Shown: piece after piece, positions 12,201-26,253 of the stretch
Layout of the letters: every line of letters begins with the position of its first letter
How positions within the stretch are numbered: position 1 is the first letter of the stretch
NCBI GenBank assembly: GCA_028551475.1
Contig: CM052361.1
Coordinates: 17,983,274 to 18,047,273 of the forward strand
DNA from: Casuarina equisetifolia
Taxonomy: Eukaryota; Streptophyta; Magnoliopsida; Fagales; Casuarinaceae
DNA: 64,000 bases
Direction: 5' to 3'
Notes under the pieces: model-generated
Told to the model about the DNA's origin: nothing
The model's database searches: none
What the model saw: the letters and a program-made list of their open reading frames with translations, nothing else
Made by a program: the position numbers and the translations under genes

Positions 12201-15200
12201 CCTTATAGATCTTGTGATAGAAAACCTCAAGCAATCTGAGTTCTGCATTGGGATGAGATAGCTCCACCTGCACCAGTTACGGTATAATACTTAGTAACTT
12301 CTGTGACTATGTTTCTGACACAAGCAAACAGCAACATTTTATACAGATCAACAAGAATGATATGAAGCAAGACTGCATAACAGATAAAAAAAAATGCTCT
12401 CACTAGGAGGCATTGCAAGTCATAGTTACACAAAGAAACACACAATTCAATTATGATCAAAACAAATATCTCATTGTTACCTTTGTCTTTAAGTCGTTAA
12501 TAACATCTCCAACAGTGCTCTGCTTTGGTAATCTAATCGTGTGGATCACTACCTGACAACACAACAGTGATACATTAAGTAGCAAAAAACTTAACATTAT
12601 ACGTTCAACAAATAATCAAGAAAATTAATTGCTATTTACACTCACTTCATCCTTGGTAGCATGATGGAAAGCAACTTTTAAAGTTTTTAGGCCTTGCAAC
12701 TCTGGCAGGGGGATATCCAATACTTCATAATAGAGAATGTCAGAAGTCTAAGAAGAAAAAGAATACATGCTCTCATCAGCCATTGAAACATTGGATAGCA
12801 AAAATTCAAAGGTAACAAATTCAAAACAGATTACACCCAAGTGACAAATTACCTGATTGTAGTGGACCAACATGTCAGACAAATGTTCCACTCCTCGGTA
12901 CTTGATAGGTTGGGGTTTAGGTTGCTGGGAATAGCAGTTATGAGATGTGAGCCTTATTTTGGATGGATCATCCATACCAAGATGCTGAGCCACTCTCTCC
13001 ACAACATCATCGTAGGTGTGAAGTTTTGACCTAAAATGGTGAATAAAGATTAAAAAGACACAATATACAGTGAATCAAACTTATTCACCCTAAAATACTC
13101 AAACTGCAGAAAACTTCTTGGTATAAGACCAACTTACAACTCAAGACAGAATTCATCCTCCTTCGGTTTCTCCAAAGATCGAAAACGAACAACCTATTTA
13201 CATTATTTTGAAACCCAAAATCGAAGTCAATGAATAGAAATGAGGGGTGGTAAAAAAGCCTGGCAACAGTTTACGTTAAATTGAATCAGTAATCAATAAG
13301 CACTCCAGCGAATATTGAATATCCTTCAGTGATTTTTTCTTTCCTTCATTTGCAAAACAACCCATGCACTCAAACAGGACTAATCCTCACCATTCCACAC
13401 TTTTCCAGTGGGAATTAGGGATGCCATTTTATCCAAGGATAATGGACTCCAATCACAATCAAACTTGCTAAGATTTATAGGTAGGGATTTTTCTCACCCC
13501 ACAATATCGGGTAATCTGAACCCCTCAATTATCAAGCAGGTCTAGACTGGGTTGAGGTTTTTCAACCCAAAAAATGAGTTCATCTCAACACATTCCAACC
13601 TCCAACTACTGTAACACCTGCCTTCCTGTCTATGTCCAACTAAAACAAAATGAGAAGGAAAACACCATTGTGGATGAACAAAAGTTGGCTAAACCCAAAC
13701 CTGAGACCATAGTAAATTGGTCCAATATGAGTCAAAGGATTGACCAGACAACCATATGCAGTCCTACTAACATAAATTATCGACCAGACAACCAGATGCA
13801 GTCCTAATTACATAAAATGATCACTGAAAGACTTTCAGAAGATTTTCAAACATTATCCTAGTCCTTAAATGTAGATATGGACTTGTATTATTAACTAAAT
13901 TTTTTATATAACAAACTGGCAGTCATCCCCCAAAGCCTTGTTATAAAACCAGTGCAGCAAACCAAGGTGGCAACATTACAGTAAGCCCTTACCCAAAGTA
14001 ATGCATCCATTCAAGACTTAGCTTATAAACATGCATATCATGTCCACATATCAAATGGTTCATGACATACCTGACGATTATGCACATATTCCAGGAATGA
14101 AGGAACATCTGGATAGCGACATTGATCATTGCTTCCAGATTGAGTGGATTTCTGGAAGCAAACAATGTCCCCATCTTCGAGCTGAAATATGTAAATGGAA
14201 TCAGTCCATACAGAAATAGATAACTATAAAGCAAAGATATCCATATAGAAAGTATTCAACTACATCTGACTAAATCCACGAGAAAATTTCTGCAATTGTT
14301 CATTCACAACATATATCTGCAATTGTTCATTCACAACATATACCTGACTAGCACGGAAAGTGATCTTCTTGTCAATGCGCTCACACATAATATTAGGCTC
14401 AAACTTTATTTCCTGAACATCATAGACGAAGGTTAGGGTAACAGCAGGAAGAAGACAACAAACCATCTACAGTAGTCTGGTGACAAAGATTAAAAAGAAA
14501 ATATTCAAACAAAAAGCTGAAATGACAAACTGACCTCATAAAGTTCAATTTCTTCATCAGGACTGAAGCCCGCTATTTCATTTAATTTTGTCAAAATCTC
14601 CACTGGCTTACCACTACCCTTTACAAACAGCCTACCAACGTATCTGACATTATAGACAAAAAACCACAATTAGTCCCTTGCATCCATAACAAGAAGAGAA
14701 GAATAGAAGAGAATTTACCGGAGCTCCTCTTTTACAGGGTCATAGAATTTAAAGAATAGAAGGATGTCATCTTTTGTCTTTTCAGGAGGAGGAACAGGCC
14801 GCAAATCCTGAAAGATTATGCATATCAGAAACAGACAAAAAAAAAAAAAAAGGCATGCATGTCTACCTGTAATACGGGGGGAATAACTTTTACTAATAGG
14901 AAAGACACCATACCTGCCCATGTTCTACTTCCAGAAACAACTTTAACTCCGCATTATTTGCCTTATTGGAAACTTCTCTCAACTGTCCAACCTACAAAGT
15001 AGCAAAGTCCAACAACAAACATAGATTCACAATAACAAACAAGCATTTTTTGGAGCATAATACAACTTCAAAATGACATTTAAACCTACCTCAATAACCA
15101 ATAGTCCAAAATATTTAAGCATAGTTAAATCAGATCAACATACAAAAAAAAAACACTCAGAACAGTCACTATTATTCAACACACGTTTATCAGGGTTTGA

Positions 15201-18200
15201 GCATCTATTTGCATGCTGATGAACCATACTTTCAACAAAAGGTTGTCGCACAACACATGTACTGCATATATTTTTGGCAAATGAAAACGATTCTCGGATA
15301 TATGTCCAGGTACTTTGCTCCTAAAGACAACATCCTCTGAAAATACATAAGAGAAGAGTATGATCTAGAAAATGCAATCCAGATCATAAAGAAGATTCCT
15401 ATGTGTTTAGCACAAAGATAAAAGACAACCGAAAAGCAAAGAGGTCATTTGAGTACTTCAATTTACAGAAGAAAGCTTGGACAAGAAAGTATGATTGGAC
15501 ATTTATATTTCTCCATGTAAACTATATGGCTTTTAGAAATGTAGACAATTCTTTTGTTCTGGTTGGAACACCAGTAACAAATTATCAACGATAACTTGCT
15601 AAAGTAATGACTCCTTGATGTTTCTCAATAATCAATTATCTTTATAGTCCCACATTTTTTCCAGTTATATTAAACTTGCATTCTACATCTTTGATATCGA
15701 CCTAACTTGGCCCAAACCACTCGACTCAAAGATATAAATTTAATAAAAGTCATAAACTGTTTTTTGATAAATTTAATCCAATTTAATCCACAACAACTGC
15801 CAAAAACAATTTCAAGGTTGATCTTTGACATAAGCATTCTCAGTGAGAATTCAGTTGCAGTATCTCAACCATCTACTTCTGCATCACACTAATTTTAAGA
15901 AGTACTACATACTGAAACGAAACCCCTTTATTTTCAGACAACACACAGCACCTCCCAATCACACATCTCTATGGCACCTTATAATCTGCCTTCTCCAAAG
16001 CAAAACAAATAAAAAAACAAAGGCCAGTAATAATTTATCTATATCTTTCAACTCAAAGCCTAAGATAACATTAACGTCAGTACCAAATCAATTCTGCAAC
16101 ACATTAGTTCATGTTCAAGTGTATAATTATTCCATGTACCTAACACATCATTGTTTCAGATAGCCTTATAATGTCATACACTTCGTCCCACAATAATTGC
16201 TACAACTTCATATGTCTGCGTTGTTCTTATATATAGTTATTCAAGTAGTTATCTTCTATTCACCAAACCCTATTGCATCCAAGGTCCATCTTGATTCCTT
16301 GAGCAGATCAACATGGGTCAAACAATGGATACACAAAAGATCAAGATTCACAGTCTATCATTCAAGTATAGTCCTTAACACGTAAGGTAAAGGTCAGCAA
16401 GTACATACAGATTGGACTTCCTCCTGAGGTGTCAGTGGCCGATTTGGCCTGTATGTATGATTTTGACGCTTTGCCCAAAACCAGAACCGTTGGAATTGCA
16501 CTGGAATCCCGAACTCCTTGGCAACTTCTTCCTGAGAAAGATGCGACATTTCAAATAACATAAACACTATCCAACAACATGAGGAAGATATCAACGGTGG
16601 TTTAACAGTGAGTATCAACAAAGTGTCTAGCTGCAGTAAAATAAAGAATATTCTTATTGAGGAAACAAGATATATTTCATAGAGGTAATGGACAAATTGT
16701 TTGAAAAAATAAACTATCCTGAGTTCATCTTGATTAGGAGTAACTAGAATGTGTGTGGAAGAAAAAAGTTCATTTAAACTACAACAGGACAATCAACAGA
16801 GAAGAAACAAAAAATGTTACCATCAGCAACCAAGAGATGAATTCCATCTGGTAACAAAAAGCACAATACGCATGCACTAGATGTAACATGACATTGATAA
16901 AACCGAGGAAAAAAATTAAAACCAAGTTACCTCATTTGTACTTTGTTTTTGGAAAAAAAAAAATATTGCAAACCCCTTCAGAAATTACAATTGCACTTCC
17001 TCCTTTTTAGCCAACACAAGAATGTGTGTGGAAGAAAAAAGTTCATTTACAAACTAAAACGGGACAATCAACAGAGAAGAAACAAAAAATGTTACCATCA
17101 GCATCCAAGAGATGGGAATTTCATCTGATAACAAAAGGCACTACATGCATACACTAGATGTCACATGACATTAATAAAACCAAGGAAAAAAATTAAAACC
17201 AATTTACCTCATTTGTACCTGGTTTTTGAAAAAAAAAATATTGCAAACCCCTTCAGAAATTACAATTGCACTTCCTCCTTTTTAGCCAACATCAAGAACC
17301 ACCAATTCAAACATTGACATGGGTTTCAGTTTAATGGACTGAACTAAAACTTACTGAAATGACAAGAAAAAGCAACAAAAGTAATGGCTAATGAAGCATT
17401 TGATCTAATGGGAACTATTCAGGTGATTATCTAAACCACAACGACTATGCAGCACTGTCACTTATCAGATGTCGTAATCAGAAAACCAGCACTATAATAC
17501 ATAAATGCACCTATAGTTACTTCTCCTTAGCAAATAGACGAATAAACACACAACTCACAAATTGAACACCGGTGACCAACTGAATCCCCAGTGTCTACCA
17601 AGAAAAGGATAAGCCCCAGTATGCTATAAAACTGTCAGAAAATTTCTTTTTCATTTAGAAAACAATGATCACATCATCAAAAGTTTCACAAATTTGTTTA
17701 CCAAATCAATGAATGGGATAACTCTAAATAGTGGGGCATACTCACAACTTCTTTACCGATATTACATGTAAAAATATCATCACTAAATAAAATGATGCCA
17801 CATACAGCAGTCACAGTTGATGAAAAACATGTCACTTCTAAAAAAATCTGATGCAGATCAATCTAAGAAAAAAACAAGTATACTTTTTATATAAAGGGAA
17901 AAACAACAGACAGTACCTTGAAGAGGTTAAATGGCATCTGCTTTTGAATTCGGAAACTATGAACTTTTTCATGATCTACAAGATCAAAGTAGATATCCTT
18001 TCCAATCTGTTCATGGAGGTCCTCATTACGTGCAACCTGCAAGCAATAATGAAACTGATGACTGATGATCAATGAGTCACCAAACACGCCACTAAAGCAA
18101 CAAGAAGAAGGAACACAGAGACATGATTGATTGCTTGCACATACATATTAGATGCAAACACAAAGACACAGAGGAAGAAAGAGGGACAAGATTCCAAAAG

Positions 18201-21200
18201 CTGTTAACCTTTATAATAGTATAAAGATGCGCCTCTGCTTTTTCTTTTCTCTTTTGCTCCTTTTCTTCTTGTTCTTTCTTCAACCTTATCTGGATGTGAT
18301 GTCCAAAACATGCATTATATTTTGTTAACAAGTATAAAGATTTCTAAGTAAAAAATAAGTATATCAAAGATCTTACCCTGAGGTGTTCTGCAATGTCCTT
18401 CTCATCCACATTACAAATTATTTTCTCCTTGTCACTTTCCCGTATATACACGAGCATATATGCATTTGAATATTTAGTAAATTTAAATGGAGAATTATTG
18501 AATCCAGGATTTGCTGGTGGTAACTGTTGCAGATAGCAGAGAACAGGAAAGGCATTAATTAACTCCTCACCTAAAAATTAAATACTTTCTTGAAGTACAA
18601 ACTGGGATAGAAACAATGAGAAAGCATTACCTCTTCCTCACCACCATACTGCTCCTCTAATGCCCTCTTCACATCTTCTTTTGTCACTCGTTCATCATCA
18701 AACTTAAACCTAAAAGCAAAAAATCAGCGCATTAAAATCTTAGAGAACAAGGGAAACATTAAGATGTTAATTAGGTGGAGTGGATTTGGGGACAGAAGAA
18801 ACAAAAGCTACTTGACACGTGTCAAAAAGTACGAATTATCTTCAGTGACCGAAATTCCATGAATGCGTGACTATATGTACCACTTCCAAAGGAGACAAAG
18901 AACAATTCAAAAACAGCTTTTATGAACTCAACATGAAAAGGTGATGACAGAAAAAAGTGGAACGCCAAAGATGAGCAGCAATGTTCTAGTTGTACACTTT
19001 CTCCAAACTCACAAAGCATTATAGCCTCATAGACTTGATACGGAGAAAATTGATCAGGTTGATAGGATAAATACATAAGTCAAAAGTTCAATAATCTAAC
19101 AATAGAAAGAGCAAGAATAGAAAAACCAGCCAAAAATATTTAAAAACATCATGCATTACCACTGATCAGAAAGGGTTGGCCTAATGTAGGCATAATAGTG
19201 TCCACCATGCACCCCACCACTGTGAACTAAAACGCTGCAAACAAAAATACATTTGTTATTTACAATCTGCAGATGCATCATATCTGATCATATATTTTGC
19301 TGCAACCAACAACCAACAAAAGCAATGACTCTAAAGCTCCATAAGCCACTGAAAATGAAAGCAGGAAATGACTACTCACTTCCATCCATCTTGGACCCAA
19401 AACATCAACTAATAACAATTTGTTTCTGACTAAAGCAACATAAGATGTCATACTCTGCATATTTTCCAAGCCACCCCTCTAGAATTAGGTAGATTACCGA
19501 TCCACAAAGTGAAGTTCCATTAGCAAATAATATTTTGACAAGTGACTCCTAATTTGTTTCCTTCCACACCAATAAAACAGATATGAGCTTAAAACTGCAT
19601 TACATCTAACCAAACCCACCTTTAATAAGGAGGGCAATAGAAGCAATATCAACAATGAAGAAGATTGACAAGGAAGGCCTTACTTCAGGTTAACATTTGC
19701 ACAACCACAAAGTAGTTGGAGTACAAGAAAATCTTCAACTCCAGTGCTATCCAGAGAGACTGGACACCAGAGGAACAGGAAGAAAGATTGGCCAGGGAGG
19801 AAGAGCTGTACCCCCAGCCACCTTTGATTTGACAAAAGATTGGCAAGGGAGAAAGCCATCCCCGCCACCTTAGATTTCAGAAATAATTGACCACTTTCAC
19901 ATGTTTTATCACCTCTATTCTTCAATTTTCATACTATGGCCAAGTTTAACAAGTTGCAAAACTATATGCACCTCAGGTCCAGGAAAAAATCTAGTGCTTA
20001 CAGAATGATGTTATTCTCTAGGTCTTCATTATCTTTGCAATCAAAAATCTCAAACCAAATGAGTTAGATGAAAGTTAACAAAAACACATCCTTGGTGTGT
20101 TCATGTCCTATATATTTAGTAATTTCTGTGTCACCACGTCTTATTTCTATTTCCCTCTGCGATCCCCAGTTTTCATGCTTAAAGTAGATCCCAGGCATCA
20201 CTATTTACAATTACCAAGAATAGACGGCATCAAACAGAAAATTTACTTCACTAAATATGCAAAAAGTTGGTGCAGACAGTTTACCAATTAAGGCAAAGAA
20301 ATCCAACCAATAAAGTCACACCATCTGTCTAATAATAAGCCAACAGTTCATACCTGTGAAGAGTGTAAAGGTTCCGAACGCTCCTGTCTGCTTCAGGTGA
20401 TAGATACTTTCCATTCTCTCTATCAAGATCAAGGTGCAAAGGGAACTCATAGCGGTCATTTATCTGTTGGCAGTCAATGAAACAAGAAATTATAAATTAA
20501 AGGAGTATAAATTATAAATAAATATGAGAAAAAACACGCCCATTGATAAAATGTCCTAAGCTCTAAATTCAGGTGTCTTTCAGATGAGTTAATAAGCTAT
20601 GACCCGGTAATGTTGCATTAACAATGTCCTTTCCCACTTGCTTTTGTGTTTTAACTGTACATGGGGAGAACCCCCAGGCCATGTTGACCTAAGGACCATT
20701 AACCAGAGTGAGGTTGTTAGTGATACTAAATGCAGCAAAATACCAGATAATTTTCACGTGATTATATCAAGAATCAATCAACAAGTATGCCCATCCAGTA
20801 GAGCAATAAAAACTGAAAAGGGAAGATAAAAGCAATATAACGAGAGCTCTTTTCTTACTTCTCTATTGCTTTTTCAATTTCTCGCATCTATATAGAAATA
20901 CACAGGAACAAGAAGACATAAAAATATACCATGGCATCATCAAAACGGTAGATACAAAGTATACACATACTGTAGAAGTCAAAAATTCAGATGCACTCCA
21001 GCACTCACCTTTACCATGGTATCCCGCATAAAATCATACTCAAACCGTTTTAGCTGAAGCTGAAGCACGGGAGGAAAATCAATGAACAGAACACCCTTCC
21101 TAGCATCCTGAAATGTCAAAAAGTAGAAAGTTTCTTTAAAAAGCATACTTAGATAGTAGTCATCAAGCAAAAGCACCTAATCATTGGGTAATCCAATTCA

Positions 21201-24200
21201 AAGGAATAAATGCCAGCCATGTCAAAGAAAAACAGAGCTAAAAGGAAAGAAGGAAGAAGATCCCTTTAAAAGTACAAATTCAAGGAAACAAGAAAATGGA
21301 ATCTATAACAGACTATGACCGGACATTGGAGGATTCACCTGCAAACCATATTGCTCTGCATGATACTTATTATCACCTTCAAGACGTTCCACTTCCACGT
21401 ACTTGTCAAAAGAAGCATAGACATCCCGACAGCCTTTGACATCAAGCTGAAGATCTACAGTCAATAGAACAAAAAGTCCCATAAGGCCCCCAAAATGTCT
21501 CTCCAATGACATAGTAGCTTACTGTAGCAAGATATATGTACCATAAAATGATTCTTTTCTTGTTGATTTATAGTCCACATTGATGCATTCAATGTAATTC
21601 ATATGGTGTCCTTCAAATAACTGCTGTATTGTACCCTCCACAACAGTTCCCTGGGCCAACAGAGACAGATCTCACTTTAAATACTCTTCAAAGCAAACAT
21701 AAAAGGGAACTGAAAATATCAATACCATGTGACCTTTATCTACCTTCATTTTATCTTCAAGCTTTTCACAGAGCACCCTATTAAGTTCTTGCACATCGTG
21801 CTGCATGAATGAATCATATGTGTCCCATCCAAAAGACTTTGTCAACTCTTTTGTTGCTACACTAGTGTCACTGTACTGGAGCTTGTAGAATAGACTCTGC
21901 AGGGCCAGAGGGATGCTCCCTGAGGGCATATCATTCTCAGTCGTTGGCATATGATAGACAGCCTGAGATAGACAATCAAAGGATAAACCATCACTTTCAA
22001 GTAGCAGCAACAGGACAAGTACAAAGGGCATTATAGTAACCTTTCTGAAGTAAGGAATATGGTAGAGAGTCTGAAGAAGAGAATTCATGTAGCATGTAGC
22101 TCCTTGGTTTTTGAGTCCGACATAACCAGTTTCCTTCTTTGAGTCATGTGACCAGTAATCAACAACCCTACGCACGGCAACATCAGCTTCAACTATGCAC
22201 GTATCATTCAAAAGGTAACCCCTACCGGGGTCATACAGTTCACCGAGAGGCATGAATGAAGTGAAACCCCAATCACTCTCCCGTGCATTGAACTGATGCT
22301 GTGTTTCTGCAAGATGAAAAGGGATCATTATAATTACAGAAGTAGGCTTCAAAAAGACAAATTAAGTCACTGAAGGACAAAAGTAAGCACATATAGACAA
22401 ATATGTGTCTTATATTCTCTATTTTCTGGGCAAAAGATCCTTTATCTTCTAGCACTTACAATTAGCAGTTACTCCCACTATAACTTAGCTTCTTCCCTGC
22501 TACATTCAATTAAACCTTACAATTTCTGTATCGACATATGACAGATTGCAATAACTAGATCACTGAATCTACATGTACAATATCCATGTCACCAAAAATC
22601 TGTCACATAAAATCAATCAAAGACATCTGGCACCAAAAGCCAAGGACTGCACCAACATTAGCTTCCACTCTGTTGAACCCTTCCTCCCTCCCTCCTTTTT
22701 ACTAGCAGAGGATACCCTATCATTCAACATTATATTCCTTTTTATTGACACACTCGCTGAGTATATATGTCCTGGTATAACAGCCCAGGTTTTCCTCACA
22801 CAAGAACTGTCAATGTGAGATGAACTCCCGCTTTGATTACTATCTTGCCACGCTGTACCCTTTTTCAATGAATTGCAGATAGTAAAACAAAAAATAGACC
22901 AAGTCTACAAGGTTACAACAAACACAATTTAAAGATTAAGCAAAAAGTTCTGCATATCCTATAACCAATGTTTCCAATAACAGTTACCAGATAACATGAT
23001 CTTATTGATCAAAGAATGGGCAACTCCTGTTTGAACTAAAAATTCTAAAAATTAAAAATTTAATGCTATGCCTTCTCAGATGAAAAAAAGACAATGCAGT
23101 ATTGCACACCAGATCTTCCAAATATCCTCGAGACAAAATCCCTTTCTCCAACATCAGGTCATCTTTACAAATGCCTCAACCATCACCAAACAAATAAGTA
23201 AATTGTGATAAGCACCACTACTTTTACACATGCAAGGCCAATCTATAACTCATCACTCAAACACATCACTTCTGTGTAATCCTAACCATAACAAATCACA
23301 AAATGAAATAACTGCAAAACAAGCTTCATATGCTTAGTCTGCTTGCACCATACTCTTTCATCTCCCCAGTTGAAGGGATATTAGAGTATAACAAAAGCAT
23401 CATAGAATCAACAGCCCCCAACTCCAAATAAGGCGAGGGTAAACACAATATTCCATTATCCATAACTACTAATTCCACATAGCGCCCTCACAACAAATAG
23501 TCAAAAGCATTTATTAATCATGCATCACTATGTTTTGAAAATAGTAACACACTAACACCATGTTATGAAGACAAATCGCATCGATGGTTAAATTGACAAA
23601 GCAACACTTGAAAATTAACAAGTACACTCCAAGGCATGCACTGGGGATGGTTTTGAAGTAGAGCAGTAAGGATAATGGTGGTATAGAATTTTCTGACTGG
23701 ATAGAAGTGTGAAGCTATGAAGTATGAAAATGGCCACATTAGGGCTTCGGTTAGCATGAGAAAATGTCCAAAGTCATTACTGCCTTTTTCTTCGTTTTGT
23801 TCTCTTGGGGGTTAAACTTGGCTGAAACGAAAACAGAAAAAGTAGGGGGCAAAGAAGAATAGATAATGAAACAAGGAAATAATTTCTCATTGTACGTGCT
23901 TAGCAAGAGGAAAGTGAGAGAATATATACCACCTCCCCTAGTCTAATAAGGGAGAAAATTTAGAAGAATGGAAGACGATTTTCAAATTCTTTCATCCATG
24001 TACCAACTTCAGAGAGAAGGATAATCTAAAAAGTATTATTATTGAAAATATATCACACATCATCATCAGCGCCATCTTCCATCCATTTTTTTCTTCCCAG
24101 TTAAAAAGGATCATATGGGCCTTAATGTGCATCCTTTCCCCCTTCTATTGATTTTCCTTTACCAAACAATAGAACAACAAAGTCCTTCCCATTTTCTGTT

Positions 24201-26253
24201 TTGACCTTCCCCAATGTCTCCCCCCTTTCCTTCACACTGAGATAACAATTAAGTCATTCCACCTTAAGGAACAAAAACATTAAAAATATACAAATGGTTG
24301 CGATGATATTCTTACAATCACATTAAGTTCAATTTTTATTACTGGTCTATTGAACTGTATCCAAAAATTCAAGGGCATAATCAAAAAGATCACAAACAGA
24401 ATATATATTATCGATATATTACAAGGTACAACTTTGATTATTGTTGTGTACAACTACTGCCTGATTCTTAAAGGAATCAATTGATCTAGAGACCAACAAT
24501 CAGTATTGTGCAACATCAGCAGACACTCTAGCTGCGCAAAACTAAATTGACAATATCATTCCCAAATCATCTCCAAGATGTTCGTCAAAATTGAATAGGA
24601 GCAGCCAAGGCACTTGTTTGATACGAGATCACAAAGAGACAAGCACATTGGTCCTAATTCAAGACAAAAGATTCATTTGCTTTAGGAGTAAACGGGAGAG
24701 AGTACCTTTTCTAATTGAGTATTTATTGTGGATTTGATTGATAACAGACAAGCTGAACTGGGCATATCTACTCCACCCATATGGCAAAGTTGCTGAATCA
24801 GCAACATCTAGATACATTGACAAATGATCAACATTGTTTCCCTTCGGAAAGATTAGTATCCGCCTGCAAAGGGCAATGAAGCACGGATTACAACTATCAG
24901 CTAACATACATAACCACATGGGTTAAATAGATAAAAATGTATCAAGTGGCAGAGATCCAAGTACCATTTGTAGCCTCCAACAAAGAAAATATCAGAGTAG
25001 AGCTTTTTTGTATTAAGCCTTGAGAAATTTTCAATTGTCCAAGTGAACCTTGCTGATGGTGGATCATCCACAGCCTGAGCATCCACTGTATTCGTTGTTT
25101 CGGATTGTGCTACTAGAAAATAATTAACCATAGAAACAAGTCAAACACAAAGCCTCCATTCATATGCAAATGGAAGTACAAAAGCCAAAGCACGAGATGT
25201 TAGATCTCAAATATTATGTTCTAAATCAACAAAACAAAATAAACATGACCAGCTGAGCCAATACAATGACTTTCATGCCTGAATCAAAGGCTTTAAAATT
25301 TCATGTTCAAATAACACAAACACCCCCACCCAAATGAAAATGGCACCCTAGTATTTTCATCGATTAGGCAAAAGGGGAAAAAAAAAAAAAAAAAAGGTTC
25401 AAATTAATCACCAAAAAATTAAACTCCAAAGTAAACCCTTAAATGATCCCAATGATGAAGCAAAGTCATTTCCTCAGAAGAAACAGGTGATCAAGAAATA
25501 ATAAATAAAAAAGAATGAATAACTCCCGGGTTTCTGCGAACAAAATCCTAAAGAATTTACACCTTTTAAAATAAACACTCTCCCTCTGGTTTCCTCGCAC
25601 TTCTAAGCAAAGTGGAACCGATGAATGCTCGAAGATCACTCACAACAGGTTAGGACAAAACAGAACTATTGAATTAAATAAGAAGTAAAAATCACAGTTG
25701 CAAAAATTTGAATGCGAAAACATGCCCTAAAGCGATCAACAGCAATGGCCTTGAGAAACATATGAGCACCACTCTCACGGGCATTACGAGCCAGATAAAA
25801 CACAAAGGCCCAATCACACATCACATTTCTTCCCCAATCAAGGCAGAAACAGAAACGAAAAGAAAAACACAAAACCTTCCACTTTCCTGCAATTGTCACC
25901 CATGCTTCCCGTTAAATGAAAACGGAATACAGAATCTCACCTTCCATCGGCTGAGGACCCTCGGGAAAGTCGCTGTGCGGAACAAGCATCTCCTCGTCGT
26001 CCTGTTGCTGCTGTTGCTGCTACAAAAACGAAACCAAATAAAACCAAGGTCAATACCAGTGCTCCGATCTGGTGCCGCGAGCCCTAACTGCTACCTCAGG
26101 CGCGCAGATACGGATGAAATTCACCAGATATGCACAAAACAAGTCGCTCTGGATCAGAGCTAAATGGAAGGGAAAGGAGGAGGAAGAGGAGGGGACGGAA
26201 GAAGAGAGGGATTAGGGAATTACATCCAACGGTGGTGGAGTCATCAGAGTCAT
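8035..26253 (-). CDS. UBP12: ubiquitin carboxyl-terminal hydrolase, UBP12/UBP13 type (32 exons, 1119 aa)
   Basis: Cysteine protease that removes ubiquitin from target proteins; plant UBP12/13 and animal USP7 form one family. Exons read high to low: 26253-26224, 26019-25941, 25112-24965, 24863-24706, 22306-22041, 21962-21744, 21650-21542, 21454-21339, 21107-21009, 20463-20354, 19234-19160, 18709-18631, 18523-18377, 18289-18209, 18036-17917, 16531-16409, 14991-14914, 14807-14719, 14643-14535, 14412-14344, 14181-14071, 13193-13138, 13030-12853, 12747-12646, 12552-12481, 12267-12202, 10727-10662, 9819-9736, 9577-9461, 9344-9270, 9129-9043, 8076-8035. They sum to 3360 nt, in frame throughout, with GT-AG introns. 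Domains: MATH at about residues 54-180; USP domain from about 199 with Cys210 (NQGATCYMN), His457 (GGHYYAY) and Asp474 (KFDDE); then the ICP0-binding-like and ubiquitin-like C-terminal half, ending FEKPVKIYN. Start: ATG opening MTLMTPPPLD, as in the family. Length equals the family norm. UBP12 and UBP13 cannot be separated here. No lesion seen. Confidence 0.96.
9213..9239. repeat. (AG)n microsatellite in UBP intron 30
   Basis: Uninterrupted AG dinucleotides in the intron between exons 9270-9344 and 9043-9129. On the coding strand this reads as (CT)n. It is likely to vary in length between individuals. Confidence 0.9.
11338..11497. repeat. 80-bp tandem duplication in UBP intron 26
   Basis: Two adjacent copies with period 80 share ggtttggaaaatggagg...gatatctggtcc with a handful of differences. 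A short ggttgga triplication lies just before, at about 11296-11318. No coding content. Confidence 0.8.
11620..12097. repeat. 239-bp tandem duplication in UBP intron 26
   Basis: Copy 1 is 11620-11858 and copy 2 is 11859-12097, perfectly abutting. Only about four substitutions were seen between them (for example acactttg / acacattg and ggatgcaag / ggacgcaag). It is a recent duplication inside the 1.47-kb intron between exons 12202-12267 and 10662-10727. Confidence 0.92.
13742..13821. repeat. 40-bp tandem duplication in UBP intron 21
   Basis: Two copies starting gaccagacaacca and gaccagacaaccag, period 40, with several differences. They lie in the intron between exons 14071-14181 and 13138-13193. 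Confidence 0.75.
14289..14342. repeat. 27-bp perfect tandem duplication beside a UBP splice donor
   Basis: Two identical 27-bp units, 14289-14315 and 14316-14342, start tctgcaattg. The second unit overlaps the donor GT of the intron that follows exon 14344-14412. On the coding strand each unit ends in ttgcag, which resembles a 3' splice site. Confidence 0.9.
16747..17292. repeat. 273-bp tandem duplication in UBP intron 15
   Basis: Copy 1 runs from 16747 (gaatgtgtgtgg) and copy 2 from 17020 to about 17292, with a small number of substitutions and short indels in A runs. It lies in the intron between exons 17917-18036 and 16409-16531. Confidence 0.88.
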
